64,000 bases of DNA from Halobacillus mangrovi (GCF_002097535.1 NZ_CP020772.1:930001-994000); one strand, 5' to 3'; positions 43,313 through 53,173 are shown, counted from the first letter of the stretch. Notes: generated from the letters alone by a model not told the origin. Numbers and translations: made by a program.

Positions 43313-43662
43313 GTTTACTAACACTCCTTGTAAAAGATAAATTTCTCCTTAAAGCCTTTTCGAACGATTGTAAATAATAGGGAACTCTCCACGTACACCG
43401 CATATTCCCACTAGAATAGCAAATAAACACCTGATTTTGAGAAAATTTAAACAAGAAACCTTTGGAACCCTGGCATGTCGGTCGAAGGGGAGGGTTGTAA
43501 AATTTTTATATATTTGTATAGTATTTATTGGTTAATAGATCTATTAAATAATTCTATTAAATTATATTAATAAAAGGTTTTTAAATATAGCCATGCTCTT
43601 AATAGGACAGACTCTGCATGAATAGCATGAGATATAGAGACTGCTTGTGAGGTGAGCGTGGC
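43313..43662. other. Intergenic region between ectD and the LysM-GH18 gene
   Basis: About 350 bp of AT-rich DNA between divergent genes must hold both promoters, including the osmotically controlled one expected for ectD. No consensus promoter, operator or RNA element could be named. Confidence 0.3.
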
Positions 43663-45075
43663 GTGCAAATACATGTGGTGAAATCTGGAGAGTCCCTATG
43701 GGGAATAGCTCGGTCTTATCGCTCTGATATGAATCAAATCATTTTACTCAATCAATTGGAGAACCCTGATGTATTAGTTGTTGGGCAAGCACTGGTCATT
43801 CCAGAGGGGGGAAGGGAATATGTCGTTCAAGCTGGAGATTCTCTTTGGGCGATTGCCCAGCGTTTTGGTATTTCTGTTCAGCAGCTTGCGGAATTCAATC
43901 AAATCTCTGATCCTTCCTTGATCTTTATTGGAGATCTGTTGGTGCTTCCATACTTTCCTCATACTGTTCAACCTGGAGACAGTGTATGGAGCCTATCTCA
44001 ACGGTACGGAATTTCAGCCGAACGAATGATTCAAGTGAACGGGCTGACCAATCCTTCTTTGCTTTACGTCGGGCAGACGTTGTATATCCCAAGAAAACCG
44101 AGACCTGTAAAAGAAATCAATGCGTACACGACCAGAACAAGTGCAGCCGGGAGGAACGAGGTCCTTGCTCTTGGCAGGAACTTCACGTATTTGTCCCCTT
44201 TTACTTATGGGGTTAGAGAAGATGGTTCCATTACAGAGATGAATGAAGAGTCTGTTCTACAAGCGGCAAAAGCGAATAATGTTGCGCCTCTAATGGTATT
44301 AACGAATTTCACCAATGGATCGTTCAGCTCCGATAAAGCGGCGGCGATTTTGAGAAACCCTGACCTGCAGGAAACGTTGATTACTAACATCCTTGCTAAG
44401 ATGGAGGAAAAAGGATATACAGGTTTAAACATTGATTTTGAATATGTTTATCCGGAGGACAGGGAAAACTACAATAATTTTCTTCGAAGAGTAGTGGCTA
44501 GGCTGCGGCCAGCAGGGTATACCGTTTCTACAGCCGTTGCACCAAAGATTAAAGCGGATCAGCAAGGGTTATTATATGAGGCACATGATTACCCAGCTCA
44601 TGGGGAGATTCTCGATTTTGTTGTCATCATGACGTATGAATGGGGATGGGCGGGAGGCAGACCATGGGCGATTGCCCCGATCAACAAGGTAAGAGAGGTA
44701 TTGGATTATGCGGTAACTGCCATACCGAGGGATAAAATTATGATGGGCGTGCCCTTGTACGGCCGTGATTGGAAAATCCCATGGGTGGAAGGTACATTCG
44801 CTCGAACGGTAAGTCCAAAAGAAGCCGTACAGCTTGCAGCCAAGTACGGTGTAGAGATACAGTATGACGAGACTTATCAATCTCCTTATTTCCGTTATAG
44901 AGATGAATCAGGGCAGGATCATGAAGTATGGTTTGAAGATGCCCGTAGTATGCAGGTTAAGTATGACGCGATTACGAACTATGGTTTGAGAGGCGGCAGT
45001 TACTGGGTGCTGGGAAACCCTTTCCCGCAAAACTGGCCGGTATTACGCGATAACTTTACAGTGAGAAAAGTTTAA
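43663..45075 (+). CDS. LysM-GH18 spore/cell-wall glycosidase (SleL/YaaH-like)
   Basis: This 470-residue protein has three N-terminal LysM repeats (about 1-48, 52-96, 98-143) that bind peptidoglycan, then a GH18 domain (about 150-465) with the catalytic strand GLNIDFEYVYPED. The layout is that of SleL/YaaH/YdhD cortex-lytic N-acetylglucosaminidases, with three LysM units instead of two. There is no signal peptide, as in SleL, whose members are placed on the spore coat. The GTG at 43663 has GAGGTGA 7 nt upstream. Confidence 0.88.
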   Translation: MQIHVVKSGESLWGIARSYRSDMNQIILLNQLENPDVLVVGQALVIPEGGREYVVQAGDSLWAIAQRFGISVQQLAEFNQISDPSLIFIGDLLVLPYFPHTVQPGDSVWSLSQRYGISAERMIQVNGLTNPSLLYVGQTLYIPRKPRPVKEINAYTTRTSAAGRNEVLALGRNFTYLSPFTYGVREDGSITEMNEESVLQAAKANNVAPLMVLTNFTNGSFSSDKAAAILRNPDLQETLITNILAKMEEKGYTGLNIDFEYVYPEDRENYNNFLRRVVARLRPAGYTVSTAVAPKIKADQQGLLYEAHDYPAHGEILDFVVIMTYEWGWAGGRPWAIAPINKVREVLDYAVTAIPRDKIMMGVPLYGRDWKIPWVEGTFARTVSPKEAVQLAAKYGVEIQYDETYQSPYFRYRDESGQDHEVWFEDARSMQVKYDAITNYGLRGGSYWVLGNPFPQNWPVLRDNFTVRKV

Positions 45076-45146
45076 AATAAGCAAAGTGTGCTCCAGTCCA
45101 GATTACAAGATAAATTGGTTTCTTTCCCGTTTCAATAGATAGAAAC

Positions 45147-45268
45147 AGGAGGGCCGGGAAATGACTCGCTTTCCGCGGGCATGCGGTGAGCCTCCTCGAG
45201 CTATCGCTCTCCGGGGTCTCACCTGTCATGCTCATCCCACAGAAGTCTCGCCAATTCCCGGCCCTCCT
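45147..45268. repeat. 122-bp intergenic repeat with 14-bp perfect terminal inverted repeats
   Basis: The ends aggagggccgggaa and ttcccggccctcct are perfect inverted repeats. The inner sequence (gactcgctttccgcgggc...ggggtctcacctgtc...gtctcgcc) is GC-rich and matches, inverted, the element at 45442. From memory, similar 'gcgagactcc...aggaaagcgagtc' repeats are scattered in many Bacillaceae genomes. Confidence 0.8.
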
Positions 45269-45441
45269 TACGATTGATCGGATAACGGAAACGCTCCAGA
45301 TTTCCCAATGGAAGGTATATTGCAAAAAACCTTTCGATAAGCTCTAATACTGTCATTTGCAGAGGATTCTCCTTAATAGAGAACCTTGTCATAACCTTAA
45401 TACTCATGCATATAAATGGGGTCGTTCATCACAGAACAGAT

Positions 45442-45565
45442 GGGTGGCTGGAAAACGGCGAGACTCCCGCGGGAGAAGGATCTAGGCGAGACCCCACAAT
45501 GAGCACAGCGACTTAGGAGGCTTGCCAGTTCCCCCGCAGGAAAGCGAGTCGTTTTCCTGCCACCC
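45442..45565. repeat. 124-bp intergenic repeat, inverted copy of the element at 45147
   Basis: The ends gggtggctggaaaac and gttttcctgccaccc are inverted repeats with one mismatch. The inner sequence (cggcgagactcccgcgggag...gcgagacccc...aggaggcttgcc...aggaaagcgagtcg) is the reverse-complement homologue of the 45147 copy. The two copies are 173 bp apart and could pair in a transcript. Confidence 0.8.
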
Positions 45566-45717
45566 CTTCACTTATTACGTAACGGACCCATGAAAGCCTC
45601 AAAACTGAGTACTCAGGAATAGAGGGCTTATCTTGAATGAAAATTGTTACAACTTAAACGACTACAAAACCCTTAGAGCATATAAGCTCTGATGGTTTTA
45701 CTTTCTTTATGAAAGGA

Positions 45718-46527
45718 TTAGCCAAGCGCCACATCCAACGTCATCATCACCGCAAAACCAAGCATAAGGCTGATCGATGCAAGATTGACATTCCCTTTTT
45801 CATGCGAACCAGGAATGATCTCTTTTGCGACAACGAAGATCATTGCACCTGCAGCAAAGCTAAGCGCGTAAGGCAGAATGGGTTCAATCGCAATAACAGC
45901 AAAGGCCCCTATGACCGCAGCGATCGGTTCCACCATACCGGAAAATTGACCGAACATGAAACTTTTCTTTTTCCCCATTCCGTCCCGGTGTAACGGCATG
46001 GATACAGCCGTACCTTCTGGGAAGTTCTGAATACCAATTCCAATTGCGAGTGCCATTGCACCTGCTAGTGTCGATTCTGTAACGTTGGAAGCAAGCGCTC
46101 CGAACGCCACACCGACCGCTAGCCCTTCAGGAATATTGTGAAGCGTCATAGAAAAGACGAGCAGAGCTGTACGATTCTTCGCTCGGTTATCTTTAATATC
46201 ATGCAAATAGCGATCCGTGTTAAGAGCCGGCAACATACGGTCAATGAAAAGCAGCAAAACACCACCTAATAGAAAACCGACAACAGCCGGAATCCAGGAT
46301 GGAACGGCCCCGTCAGAAGACATTTCGATCGCCGGTGCAAGTAGTGACCAGTAACTGGCTGCAATCATGACCCCACCTGCGAAGGCGAGCATACTATCTA
46401 AAAATTTCTGATTCGCTCCTTTAACAAAAAACACGAGTGAGGCACCTAAAGCCGTCATCCCCCATGTAAATAATGTACCGATCAATGCTTGCATGACTGG
46501 GTTGAGTTCTTTGAATGCTTCAATCAT
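45718..46527 (-). CDS. ZIP-family divalent metal transporter
   Basis: This 269-residue protein has eight membrane helices and a charged loop (about 80-105). The metal-binding segments MTLHNIPEGLAVGVAFG and GIQNFPEGTAVSMPLHRDG are the ZIP signatures. Bacterial members (ZupT) import zinc and other metals. The ATG at 46527 has GAGAGG 8 nt upstream; the GTG at 46536 lies in the ribosome site. Confidence 0.88.
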   Translation of the reverse strand: MIEAFKELNPVMQALIGTLFTWGMTALGASLVFFVKGANQKFLDSMLAFAGGVMIAASYWSLLAPAIEMSSDGAVPSWIPAVVGFLLGGVLLLFIDRMLPALNTDRYLHDIKDNRAKNRTALLVFSMTLHNIPEGLAVGVAFGALASNVTESTLAGAMALAIGIGIQNFPEGTAVSMPLHRDGMGKKKSFMFGQFSGMVEPIAAVIGAFAVIAIEPILPYALSFAAGAMIFVVAKEIIPGSHEKGNVNLASISLMLGFAVMMTLDVALG

Positions 46528-46656
46528 GTCTTTCACCTCTCAATGTTGATGTATTCTTTAAAAGTTGCGTATAGGAAACTTTTATTTATGTGGCCATTTT
46601 ACATGGAGGGGCGAAATACGTCAAATGTCTTGTTTCATTCGCTTTAATAAGACTAC

Positions 46657-46692
46657 AAAAAAGAGAGCTGATCAGTCTCAGCTCTCTTTTTT
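46657..46692. terminator. Terminator hairpin between yitT-like and ZIP genes
   Basis: A 15-bp stem (aaaaaagagagctga) with A- and T-runs on its two sides. It follows the yitT-like stop by 11 nt on the minus strand. Confidence 0.75.
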
Positions 46693-46702
46693 CATACTCA
46701 AA

Positions 46703-47536
46703 TCATTTACCTCTATACCCCTGGCGGAAAACTTCCTGAACCCTGTGCGTGGTGATATAGGTGGTAGGATCAATCTCTTCTATAAACTTTTTCAATTGAA
46801 TGATCTCGCGTTTATTAATGACGATATACAACACATTCTTATTTGTATTGGTGTATCCTCCTTTAGCTTCAAGGACAGTGACTCCACGGGACATTCGGTT
46901 TGTAATGGTTTGGAGGATCTCTTCGTGAGAATCCGAGATGATCATGACAGCCGTTCGTTCTTCGGTCCCCTCAATAATGGCATCGATGATTTTCGCTCCT
47001 ACGTAGACCGCCACTAACGTATACATGGCACGTTCTTTTCCAATCACAAAAGATGAGGCCACTATGACCGTGATGTCTATGATTAACATCGCATTACCCA
47101 CACTCCAGCCCAGAAATTGATTCAATAAACGGGCGAGAATCGTACTTCCTCCAGATGTGCCGCCGGCTTTAAAAATTAAACCAATTCCCAGGCCGACAGA
47201 TAACCCCGCAAATAGTGCGGCCAATAAAGAATCCCCATTTAGATTCTCCCCCCAGCCAATGGTTATGTGGAGGAATAACGAGGAGAGCAGGATGGAAAGG
47301 ATGGTATAAATCGTCATTCGTTTTGTGAAAAATTTATATCCAATCGCCAATAAACTTGTGTTTAAAATGAAGTTGATGAGTCCTGGTGACCATCCAAACA
47401 AATAGTAAGTAACAATCGTAATCCCAATAATACCGCCTTCAGATAATCGGTTTGGTATGGCAAAATAATTGACCCCGATAGCAAAAACAAAAGCTCCGAT
47501 GACTAAGAGAGTAAGATCTTTGAACGTACTTTTCAT
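46703..47536 (-). CDS. YitT family membrane protein (DUF161 + DUF2179)
   Basis: This 277-residue protein has five or six N-terminal membrane helices (about 8-170; VFAIGVNYFAIPNRLSEGGIIG, FKAGGTSGGSTILARLL) and a C-terminal cytoplasmic domain (about 185-270; RTAVMIISDSHEEILQTI, then GRGVTVLEAKGGYTN). This is the YitT layout. Its function is unknown. The ATG at 47536 has AAAGGAG 7 nt upstream. Confidence 0.88.
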   Translation of the reverse strand: MKSTFKDLTLLVIGAFVFAIGVNYFAIPNRLSEGGIIGITIVTYYLFGWSPGLINFILNTSLLAIGYKFFTKRMTIYTILSILLSSLFLHITIGWGENLNGDSLLAALFAGLSVGLGIGLIFKAGGTSGGSTILARLLNQFLGWSVGNAMLIIDITVIVASSFVIGKERAMYTLVAVYVGAKIIDAIIEGTEERTAVMIISDSHEEILQTITNRMSRGVTVLEAKGGYTNTNKNVLYIVINKREIIQLKKFIEEIDPTTYITTHRVQEVFRQGYRGK

Positions 47537-47670
47537 ATAGCCTCTCCTTTCCATTCCTTATTAGAGACTCACACCTGACGTTGACCGGGCGAAGTTGCCT
47601 TTTCTACATATATACTTTAAACTGACATTGTTGATGACCGAATTATATCATAGATTAAAGGGGTCAGAGA

Positions 47671-49056
47671 ATGGGAAGTTTCCTTATTAATTTCAAACTC
47701 AATAAAGAGCAGCCTTTATACGAGCAGCTGTATCTACATATACGAAAGAAAATTGAGTCAGGAGATCTTTTACCTGATACAAAACTGCCATCGAAACGAG
47801 AGTTATCAAGGGAATCGTCCTTAAGTCAAAACACGATCGAAATGGCTTACGGACAATTGGTCACGGAGGGATATATCGAGGCATTAGCGCGGAGAGGCTA
47901 TTTTGTGAAGGATATCCAGCATGAGTTCAACAAGAAACAGGCAAGCCATTCAAAGGTAAAAGAAAAGAAGGTCAATGACGAATCGGCCCTCTACGATTTC
48001 TTTCACTCGGGGATTGATACAGCCTCCTTTCCTTATGAAACGTACCGCAAAGTCGTTCATGATACGTTAAAGAAAGAGGATGAAAATTTGTTAAAGCTTG
48101 GCCATCCTCAGGGAGAGTTCGATTTGAGGGAGGAGATTGCTGCTTACATTAAAGAAACAAGGGGCGTCGACTGTCTTCCAAGTCAGATTATTCTAGGTTC
48201 AGGAACGCATTACTTACTGAAGTTGTTGTTTCAAATGCTGCCTGACTGTACTTACGCGGTCGAAGATCCTGGCTATCATCGCAAATACGCTTTAGCGTAC
48301 CTTCCAGACAAGCAAGTCCGGTTAGTGCCGGTAGATTCGCAGGGAATGAGTCTAGATGATTTGGAAAAAAGTGATGCGGATATCTGTATATTGACTCCAT
48401 CTCATCACTTCCCAAATGGTACCGTTATGCCGGTTTCGAGGCGAGCCGAGGTATTGAAGTGGGTGCAGGCAAAAGAACACCGCTATCTCATTGAGGATGA
48501 TTATGATAGTGAATTCCGCTATTCAGGTCAGCCGATTCCATCGCTTTATAGCCTCGACTATTCGGATAACACGATTTATTTAGGGAATTTTTCCAAGGGA
48601 CTGATGCCGTCACTGCGAATCAGTTATATGGTTTTACCAGGGAAGCTTTTGCAAACCTATCAAGAAAAGCTCTTTTTTTACGCCCAAACCGTTTCGCGAA
48701 TCGATCAAGCCGTACTTAAAGAATTTATCCAAAAAGGCCACTTGCAAAAGCACATTCAAAAAATGAAAACCATTTATCGCAAGAAAAGAGATACACTTCT
48801 TTCAGCAATTTCACAATGTTTCCCTGAAGACGTAGAAGTCATCGGACAAGATTCTGGCTTGCATGTGCTTTTGCGTATTCCTAATGGAATGACAGAAAAA
48901 GAACTGATCGAGAAGGCTTTAGAATTTGATGTGAAAGTCCATCCGATTTCCTATTATGGGAAACATGATAATCAAACGGTTCTTATTGGCTACGGGTCTC
49001 TCTCTGAAAAAGAAATCCAGACGGCAGTTCACTTACTATCAAAAGCATGGTTTTAG
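47671..49056 (+). CDS. MocR/GabR-type PLP-dependent transcriptional regulator
   Basis: This 461-residue protein has a GntR winged helix (about 1-80; LPSKRELSRESSLSQNTIEMAY) fused to a class I aminotransferase fold (about 110-455). The PLP-binding Lys is in NFSKGLMPSLRISYM (about 310), and EDDYDSEFRY and ILTPSHHFPNGTVM are typical. MocR proteins often control vitamin B6 or amino-acid genes. It is divergent from the yitT-like gene, a possible target. Confidence 0.88.
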   Translation: MGSFLINFKLNKEQPLYEQLYLHIRKKIESGDLLPDTKLPSKRELSRESSLSQNTIEMAYGQLVTEGYIEALARRGYFVKDIQHEFNKKQASHSKVKEKKVNDESALYDFFHSGIDTASFPYETYRKVVHDTLKKEDENLLKLGHPQGEFDLREEIAAYIKETRGVDCLPSQIILGSGTHYLLKLLFQMLPDCTYAVEDPGYHRKYALAYLPDKQVRLVPVDSQGMSLDDLEKSDADICILTPSHHFPNGTVMPVSRRAEVLKWVQAKEHRYLIEDDYDSEFRYSGQPIPSLYSLDYSDNTIYLGNFSKGLMPSLRISYMVLPGKLLQTYQEKLFFYAQTVSRIDQAVLKEFIQKGHLQKHIQKMKTIYRKKRDTLLSAISQCFPEDVEVIGQDSGLHVLLRIPNGMTEKELIEKALEFDVKVHPISYYGKHDNQTVLIGYGSLSEKEIQTAVHLLSKAWF

Positions 49057-49144
49057 TGGGTAAGGTCGAATGGAAACCTATCCATCATTTACTAGGTAAA
49101 AAGTCCTTTTATCCTAGTATAATGAGGTGGGAGGTGTTCGTTTG

Positions 49145-49969
49145 ATGATTTGGATTGCAGCGTTAAGTGTATTGATTGGAGTTATAGGCAATATAGCGTA
49201 CAAGAACACGAGACAAGTACAGATCAACACCATCAAAGTAGATACAACTAAAAATATGGAGACGATGCCGCCGCTGAATATATTGCATCTTTCCGATCTT
49301 CATTTAGAAAATATCTCAATTACACCAATGGAATTATATAATAAATTGAAGACTCAAAATTATGATCTCATTGCGCTTACAGGTGATTTTCTTGATCGAA
49401 AATGGACGATTCCTAAGCTCGTCCCCTATTTAGAAGTACTGAGAGACCTGAATCCACGACACGGGATCTTTGCTGTTTTCGGCAATCATGATTATGTTTT
49501 AAGGAAGAAAAACTTTAACAAACTGAAAGAAACTTTGCAGCAATATGAGTGTATAACCATGCAAAATGAACATGTGACCTTAGAAATGAATGGTCATATC
49601 ATTAATGTGATAGGAATTGATGATTACAGCACGAAGAGGAGCGATCTTGAGGCTTCATTTACTGGCATAAAAGAAGGATATAATTTAGTGCTTACCCATG
49701 ACCCAAATATCGTGTTAGAAATGGGTGATTTTCATTTCGATTACTTGTTATCCGGCCATTTTCATGGAGGGCAGATTTTGTATCCTAAAGCCTACCATCT
49801 AGTTAAGATGGGGAAACTGCCAAGGATGAATATGGTGAAGGGATTCCATCGTCATGAAGGCAGACCATTTTATATCAGTGAAGGACTTGGGCAGACAGGT
49901 GTAAATATTCGTATTGGAAGTCGACCAGAGATTACGCTTCATCATCTTGAATCTTCATCAGGAAATTAA
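49145..49969 (+). CDS. Membrane-anchored metallophosphoesterase (YkoQ/YaeI-like)
   Basis: The N-terminal helix (about 1-18) anchors a calcineurin-like domain with all metal motifs: LSDLHLE, LTGDFLDR, FGNHDY, LTHDPN and SGHFHGGQ. The start is the ATG at 49145 or the TTG 3 nt before it, both close enough to GGGAGG. It converges on a YkoP-like gene. From memory, B. subtilis has ykoP and ykoQ as neighbours, which supports the naming. The phosphoester substrate is unknown. Confidence 0.82.
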   Translation: MIWIAALSVLIGVIGNIAYKNTRQVQINTIKVDTTKNMETMPPLNILHLSDLHLENISITPMELYNKLKTQNYDLIALTGDFLDRKWTIPKLVPYLEVLRDLNPRHGIFAVFGNHDYVLRKKNFNKLKETLQQYECITMQNEHVTLEMNGHIINVIGIDDYSTKRSDLEASFTGIKEGYNLVLTHDPNIVLEMGDFHFDYLLSGHFHGGQILYPKAYHLVKMGKLPRMNMVKGFHRHEGRPFYISEGLGQTGVNIRIGSRPEITLHHLESSSGN

Positions 49970-49972
49970 TGA

Positions 49973-50018
49973 AAAGAGGCTGTCTTTCTCCAATGTAAGG
50001 AGTAAAGACAGCCTCTTT
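49973..50018. terminator. Bidirectional terminator between the convergent phosphoesterase and YkoP-like genes
   Basis: A 15-bp perfect stem (aaagaggctgtcttt) with a 16-nt loop and T-rich flanks on both strands. Confidence 0.8.
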
Positions 50019-50028
50019 CTTTTGAGGA

Positions 50029-50586
50029 CTAGTGGTACTTATCCATCAGTTGTTCTTTTGACATATAAATATAAGAAGGCTGATGAGTCCTTAGATCGGC
50101 AAGGCTTGGAGGCTTTCGATACATGGATCGGATCATAATAAAGGAAGTGTATTTCAATCCTTTGTAAAAAAGATTGGAAATAGGAACGGCCTCAAATCCT
50201 AGACGAAAGGATCCTCTGCTGAGTGCTGTTACTCCAATAATTCCTTTAATATGAGCGACATCGTAATGATTGTAAACATAAGTAGCCAATTCAGGTAAGG
50301 ACTCATGGACAGCTTTAAAAATATAACGCGCCTGGTTTATGTCGTTTTTAATATGCTTCATTTCACGTATCAATCGGATATTGTGGAGATGAATTTTTAA
50401 GACTTTGTCATTCTCTTCGACCTTTGTCCCATCTCTACAAATAAATGGTTTTCCCTTATAGGAAATGAGTTTAACGCGGAAAATATTTTTTAAATCATTT
50501 TTGTTTTTATGGATGTAAGATAAACGTGCCAGGCGAAAATAAAATGGATCCAATAAAGACCAGATATAGACGATATAGTGCTTCAT
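50029..50586 (-). CDS. YkoP-like protein of unknown function (185 aa)
   Basis: This basic, cytoplasmic 185-residue protein begins WSLLDPFYFRLARLSYIHK and carries a strand-rich core (YKGKPFICRDGTKVEENDKVLKIHLHN). It resembles B. subtilis YkoP as I recall it, and lies beside a YkoQ-like phosphoesterase as in that species. No catalytic motif was recognised. Confidence 0.6.
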   Translation of the reverse strand: MKHYIVYIWSLLDPFYFRLARLSYIHKNKNDLKNIFRVKLISYKGKPFICRDGTKVEENDKVLKIHLHNIRLIREMKHIKNDINQARYIFKAVHESLPELATYVYNHYDVAHIKGIIGVTALSRGSFRLGFEAVPISNLFYKGLKYTSFIMIRSMYRKPPSLADLRTHQPSYIYMSKEQLMDKYH

Positions 50587-50644
50587 ATTTCCCCAACCTT
50601 GCTTTCTTTTTCTTTATTGTGGATAGAAAGGAATCATATTATTG

Positions 50645-50779
50645 ATGGTAAAAAAAGAGAAGAAATTATTCCGGCTAAATCGTAAAAACTTGGATAATAT
50701 AAGTGAAACAAAACCCTTGTGTGACGTTATTTCGTTTTTAAACGAATGTAAGGAATCATTACTTGGTGGTCGCCTGTAA
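50645..50779 (+). CDS. Possible small ORF (44 aa)
   Basis: The ORF encodes a basic N-terminus and LCDVISFLNECKESLLGGRL. Its ribosome site is weak (AAAGGA 9 nt before an in-frame TTG at 50642). It lies in the 375-bp gap between the YkoP-like gene and the acidic surface protein. It may be chance. Confidence 0.25.
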   Translation: MVKKEKKLFRLNRKNLDNISETKPLCDVISFLNECKESLLGGRL

Positions 50780-50961
50780 AGAAAAAAATTTTTAATGTCT
50801 ACCCCAAAACCATAAAAACGGAGACCCTCTCGTTGATCGTTCTATATTTAAACCAAAACCAACATTTTCCTTTTAACTTTGACAAAATAAAGCTATCTAT
50901 TTTGAAAAAGTAGATTTATAATATTCTAGATATTAACAATTGAATAGTAGGAGGAAAATTG

Positions 50962-52185
50962 GTGAGAGGTTTAGTTATGGCTGTTTTGGTGGGGTTGGTT
51001 GTTACTTTGTTCCCTGGTGTAAATTATGCAGCTCCTCATACGAATGAGGTAGAAAGTTTCGTAGCAGAGCTGGGATGGACGGTTCAGGATTTAGAGGAAT
51101 ATCTTGATTTTTATGAACTGAGTCTTGAAGATTTCGAAGACATGGATGAACTGAGAGAATTTTTAGGAGAACCATTGACGGAAGAAAATTTGAATGTACT
51201 GCTCAGTGATTATGGTTTAAGTCTTGAGGAAGCATCTCAATTATTAATAGAGAATGGGGAACTGGAGGAAGGCCAAAGCATTCTGGATGCTTATGCCCTT
51301 GTTGAGGATTTGGATATGGACCTCTCTTTTTACAATATGACTCCTTTGACAGATGAAACCCTCCATCAACTGCTTGAAGATTATGAGTTAAGCTATGAAG
51401 AGCTTGTAGATTTATTAAACCAGAATGGTGATTCCATTGAAAACTACGAGTACGTAGAAGAACTGGATTGGGCATTATGGAACTACCTCTATAGTGATGA
51501 GGAAATAGAATATGGTGATCTCGATGGTCTTTTTACAGACTTTGGGCTTACTGAAGAAGAGTTAGAGCGATTATTTAATCATTTAATGGAGTTGGATCTT
51601 GAGGACCCTGCAAAAATAGAAAGACTTGATGAGCTTTCTGCGCGGATGATGGCTTTTGCAGACTTTGAAGTAGCCACAGAGTTAACTGCTGAGCAAATAG
51701 CTGAATTGCTTGATATCTTTACTCAGATGATGCAACTCCTGGATTTAGATGTTTCCTTTTATTTAGTAAAAGATGGCGCAAAAGAGCAGGTATCCATCTC
51801 AACGATCTTAGGGATGACTTCATCCGAAGGTTACGATTTAATGATCGTCCTTCACAACACTAAAGGCGAGTTTCTCGCAGACCTGGTCCTTACAGGAGAT
51901 ATGTTTAGCTCAGAACTAATTAAAGATACTGGTAACGACCTGGAACAACTAAGTGTCATTCAGGAGCAAAGCGAAAGCGCGAAGGCAACTCCAGCTAAAA
52001 AAGCACCTGTGAAATCTGAACCAGTAAAACCTGATACAGTGGAAAACCGTCCGGCCATCCAAACGGAACAAGGCGCAAAATTACCAAAAACAGCTTCGTT
52101 TGCTGTTGAAAAAGCGGCTGCAGGTTTCGCTATGTTGGCGTTAGGTTTCTTCTTTTACCGCAGGTTCAAGTATGCTCAGAAGTAA
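50962..52185 (+). CDS. Processed acidic surface protein, sortase-anchored (LPKTA signal)
   Basis: This 407-residue protein has a signal peptide (about 1-24, ending VNYAAP) and a very acidic repeat region. Three or four helical units of about 60-70 residues share patterns such as PLTEENLNVLLSDYGLSLEE and PLTDETLHQLLEDYELSYEE. A Lys/Pro-rich linker follows (about 330-365), then the sorting signal KLPKTASF, a hydrophobic helix and YRRFKYAQK. It matches the 'processed acidic surface protein' type paired with class D sortases. The GTG at 50962 is 7 nt from AGGAGG. The sortase gene overlaps its end. Confidence 0.87.
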   Translation: MRGLVMAVLVGLVVTLFPGVNYAAPHTNEVESFVAELGWTVQDLEEYLDFYELSLEDFEDMDELREFLGEPLTEENLNVLLSDYGLSLEEASQLLIENGELEEGQSILDAYALVEDLDMDLSFYNMTPLTDETLHQLLEDYELSYEELVDLLNQNGDSIENYEYVEELDWALWNYLYSDEEIEYGDLDGLFTDFGLTEEELERLFNHLMELDLEDPAKIERLDELSARMMAFADFEVATELTAEQIAELLDIFTQMMQLLDLDVSFYLVKDGAKEQVSISTILGMTSSEGYDLMIVLHNTKGEFLADLVLTGDMFSSELIKDTGNDLEQLSVIQEQSESAKATPAKKAPVKSEPVKPDTVENRPAIQTEQGAKLPKTASFAVEKAAAGFAMLALGFFFYRRFKYAQK

Positions 52186-52828
52186 GAAAGTAAAAAGGTA
52201 TCTGCTCTTGGTTGTAAGTGTGGGCTTACTGACCGCAGGATTATGGCTCACAACGACGAATGTATACACGTTTGCCAAGGGATATGTTCTGTTCAAATCA
52301 GGAATAGTTCCAAAAGAAAAAACGATAGAGGACCATTCAATAGCCCCCAAGGAAGCGGATGCTAACGTTACACCTCCATCAAAAGAGGTAAGCGCCGAAC
52401 CCTTATATAAAAATCGTCCAAAACAAGGGGAAAGAATGGGAGAATTGTACATTCCGAAATTGGATGCGACTCTGCCTATCTACCACGGAACCGATGAAGA
52501 TGAACTTGAAAAAGGTGTCGGTCATTTTGCGGGAAGTGTACTGCCTGGTGAAAAAGACAATTCAGTGCTTTCCGGACACCGCGACACGGTTTTTCGCAGA
52601 CTAGGGGAAGTGGGGATGAATGATCTCCTTATCGTAATGACGGATGCTGGCGAATTCACGTATAAAGTAAGAAAAGTACGAATCGTCGATGCAGATGATC
52701 GGACAGTCATTGTACCCAAACCACAGGCAACGTTAACCGTAACGACGTGTTATCCATTTAATTTTATCGGGTCTGCACCAGAGCGGTATATCCTGGTAGC
52801 TGATCTTAAAGAAGTAGTCACTCAATAA
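52172..52828 (+). CDS. srtD: Class D sortase
   Basis: This 218-residue transpeptidase has an N-terminal signal anchor (about 10-30) and the catalytic His in SVLSGHRDT (about 133), the Cys in LTVTTCYPF (about 192) and the Arg in SAPERYIL. Sortases cut the Thr bond of the sorting signal and attach the protein to the wall. Its start overlaps the acidic-protein gene by 14 nt with only a weak ribosome site, so translation is probably coupled. LPKTA upstream and MPDTA at 54702 are probable substrates. Confidence 0.9.
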   Translation: MLRSKKVKRYLLLVVSVGLLTAGLWLTTTNVYTFAKGYVLFKSGIVPKEKTIEDHSIAPKEADANVTPPSKEVSAEPLYKNRPKQGERMGELYIPKLDATLPIYHGTDEDELEKGVGHFAGSVLPGEKDNSVLSGHRDTVFRRLGEVGMNDLLIVMTDAGEFTYKVRKVRIVDADDRTVIVPKPQATLTVTTCYPFNFIGSAPERYILVADLKEVVTQ

Positions 52829-52830
52829 AA

Positions 52831-52877
52831 AGCAAAGCCCTGTTTCTGAATATCAGAGACAGGGCTTTTGCTTTAAT
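52831..52877 (+). terminator. Terminator after the sortase gene
   Basis: A long stem with agcaaagccctgt paired to acagggcttttgct, followed by a T-rich stretch. Confidence 0.75.
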
Positions 52878-52886
52878 AACGATTGA

Positions 52887-53173
52887 AATTATTCGGCTGT
52901 TAACGTAATGGACTTCTCTAAATCACCGGATTTTACAGTTGAAGATACAGTCACTTGTTGTTATTAGCGGATAAAAAAATGATTCTGATGTAGTGGAAAT
53001 CTACTAATAAGGATGGAAAGGGGAAAGGACTAAGGGGATATACTCCATAAGCATCCTGGATTTAAAATCTATTAAAGGATAATTTTTACATATGTAGAAT
53101 TAATTTTAGTAGTAGAGGAAACTTCTTTCCTTCCTTTACTAATTTCGTATAACCACTTTAAGGAGATGAGCAT
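52887..53173. other. Intergenic region with a possible gene remnant
   Basis: On the minus strand, 52887-52960 reads QQVTVSSTVKSGDLEKSITL and a few more residues to a TAA, preceded by stops and with no start. It could be the C-terminal stub of a surface protein. The rest is AT-rich and should hold the promoter of the M14 peptidase gene. Nothing else was recognised. Confidence 0.3.
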
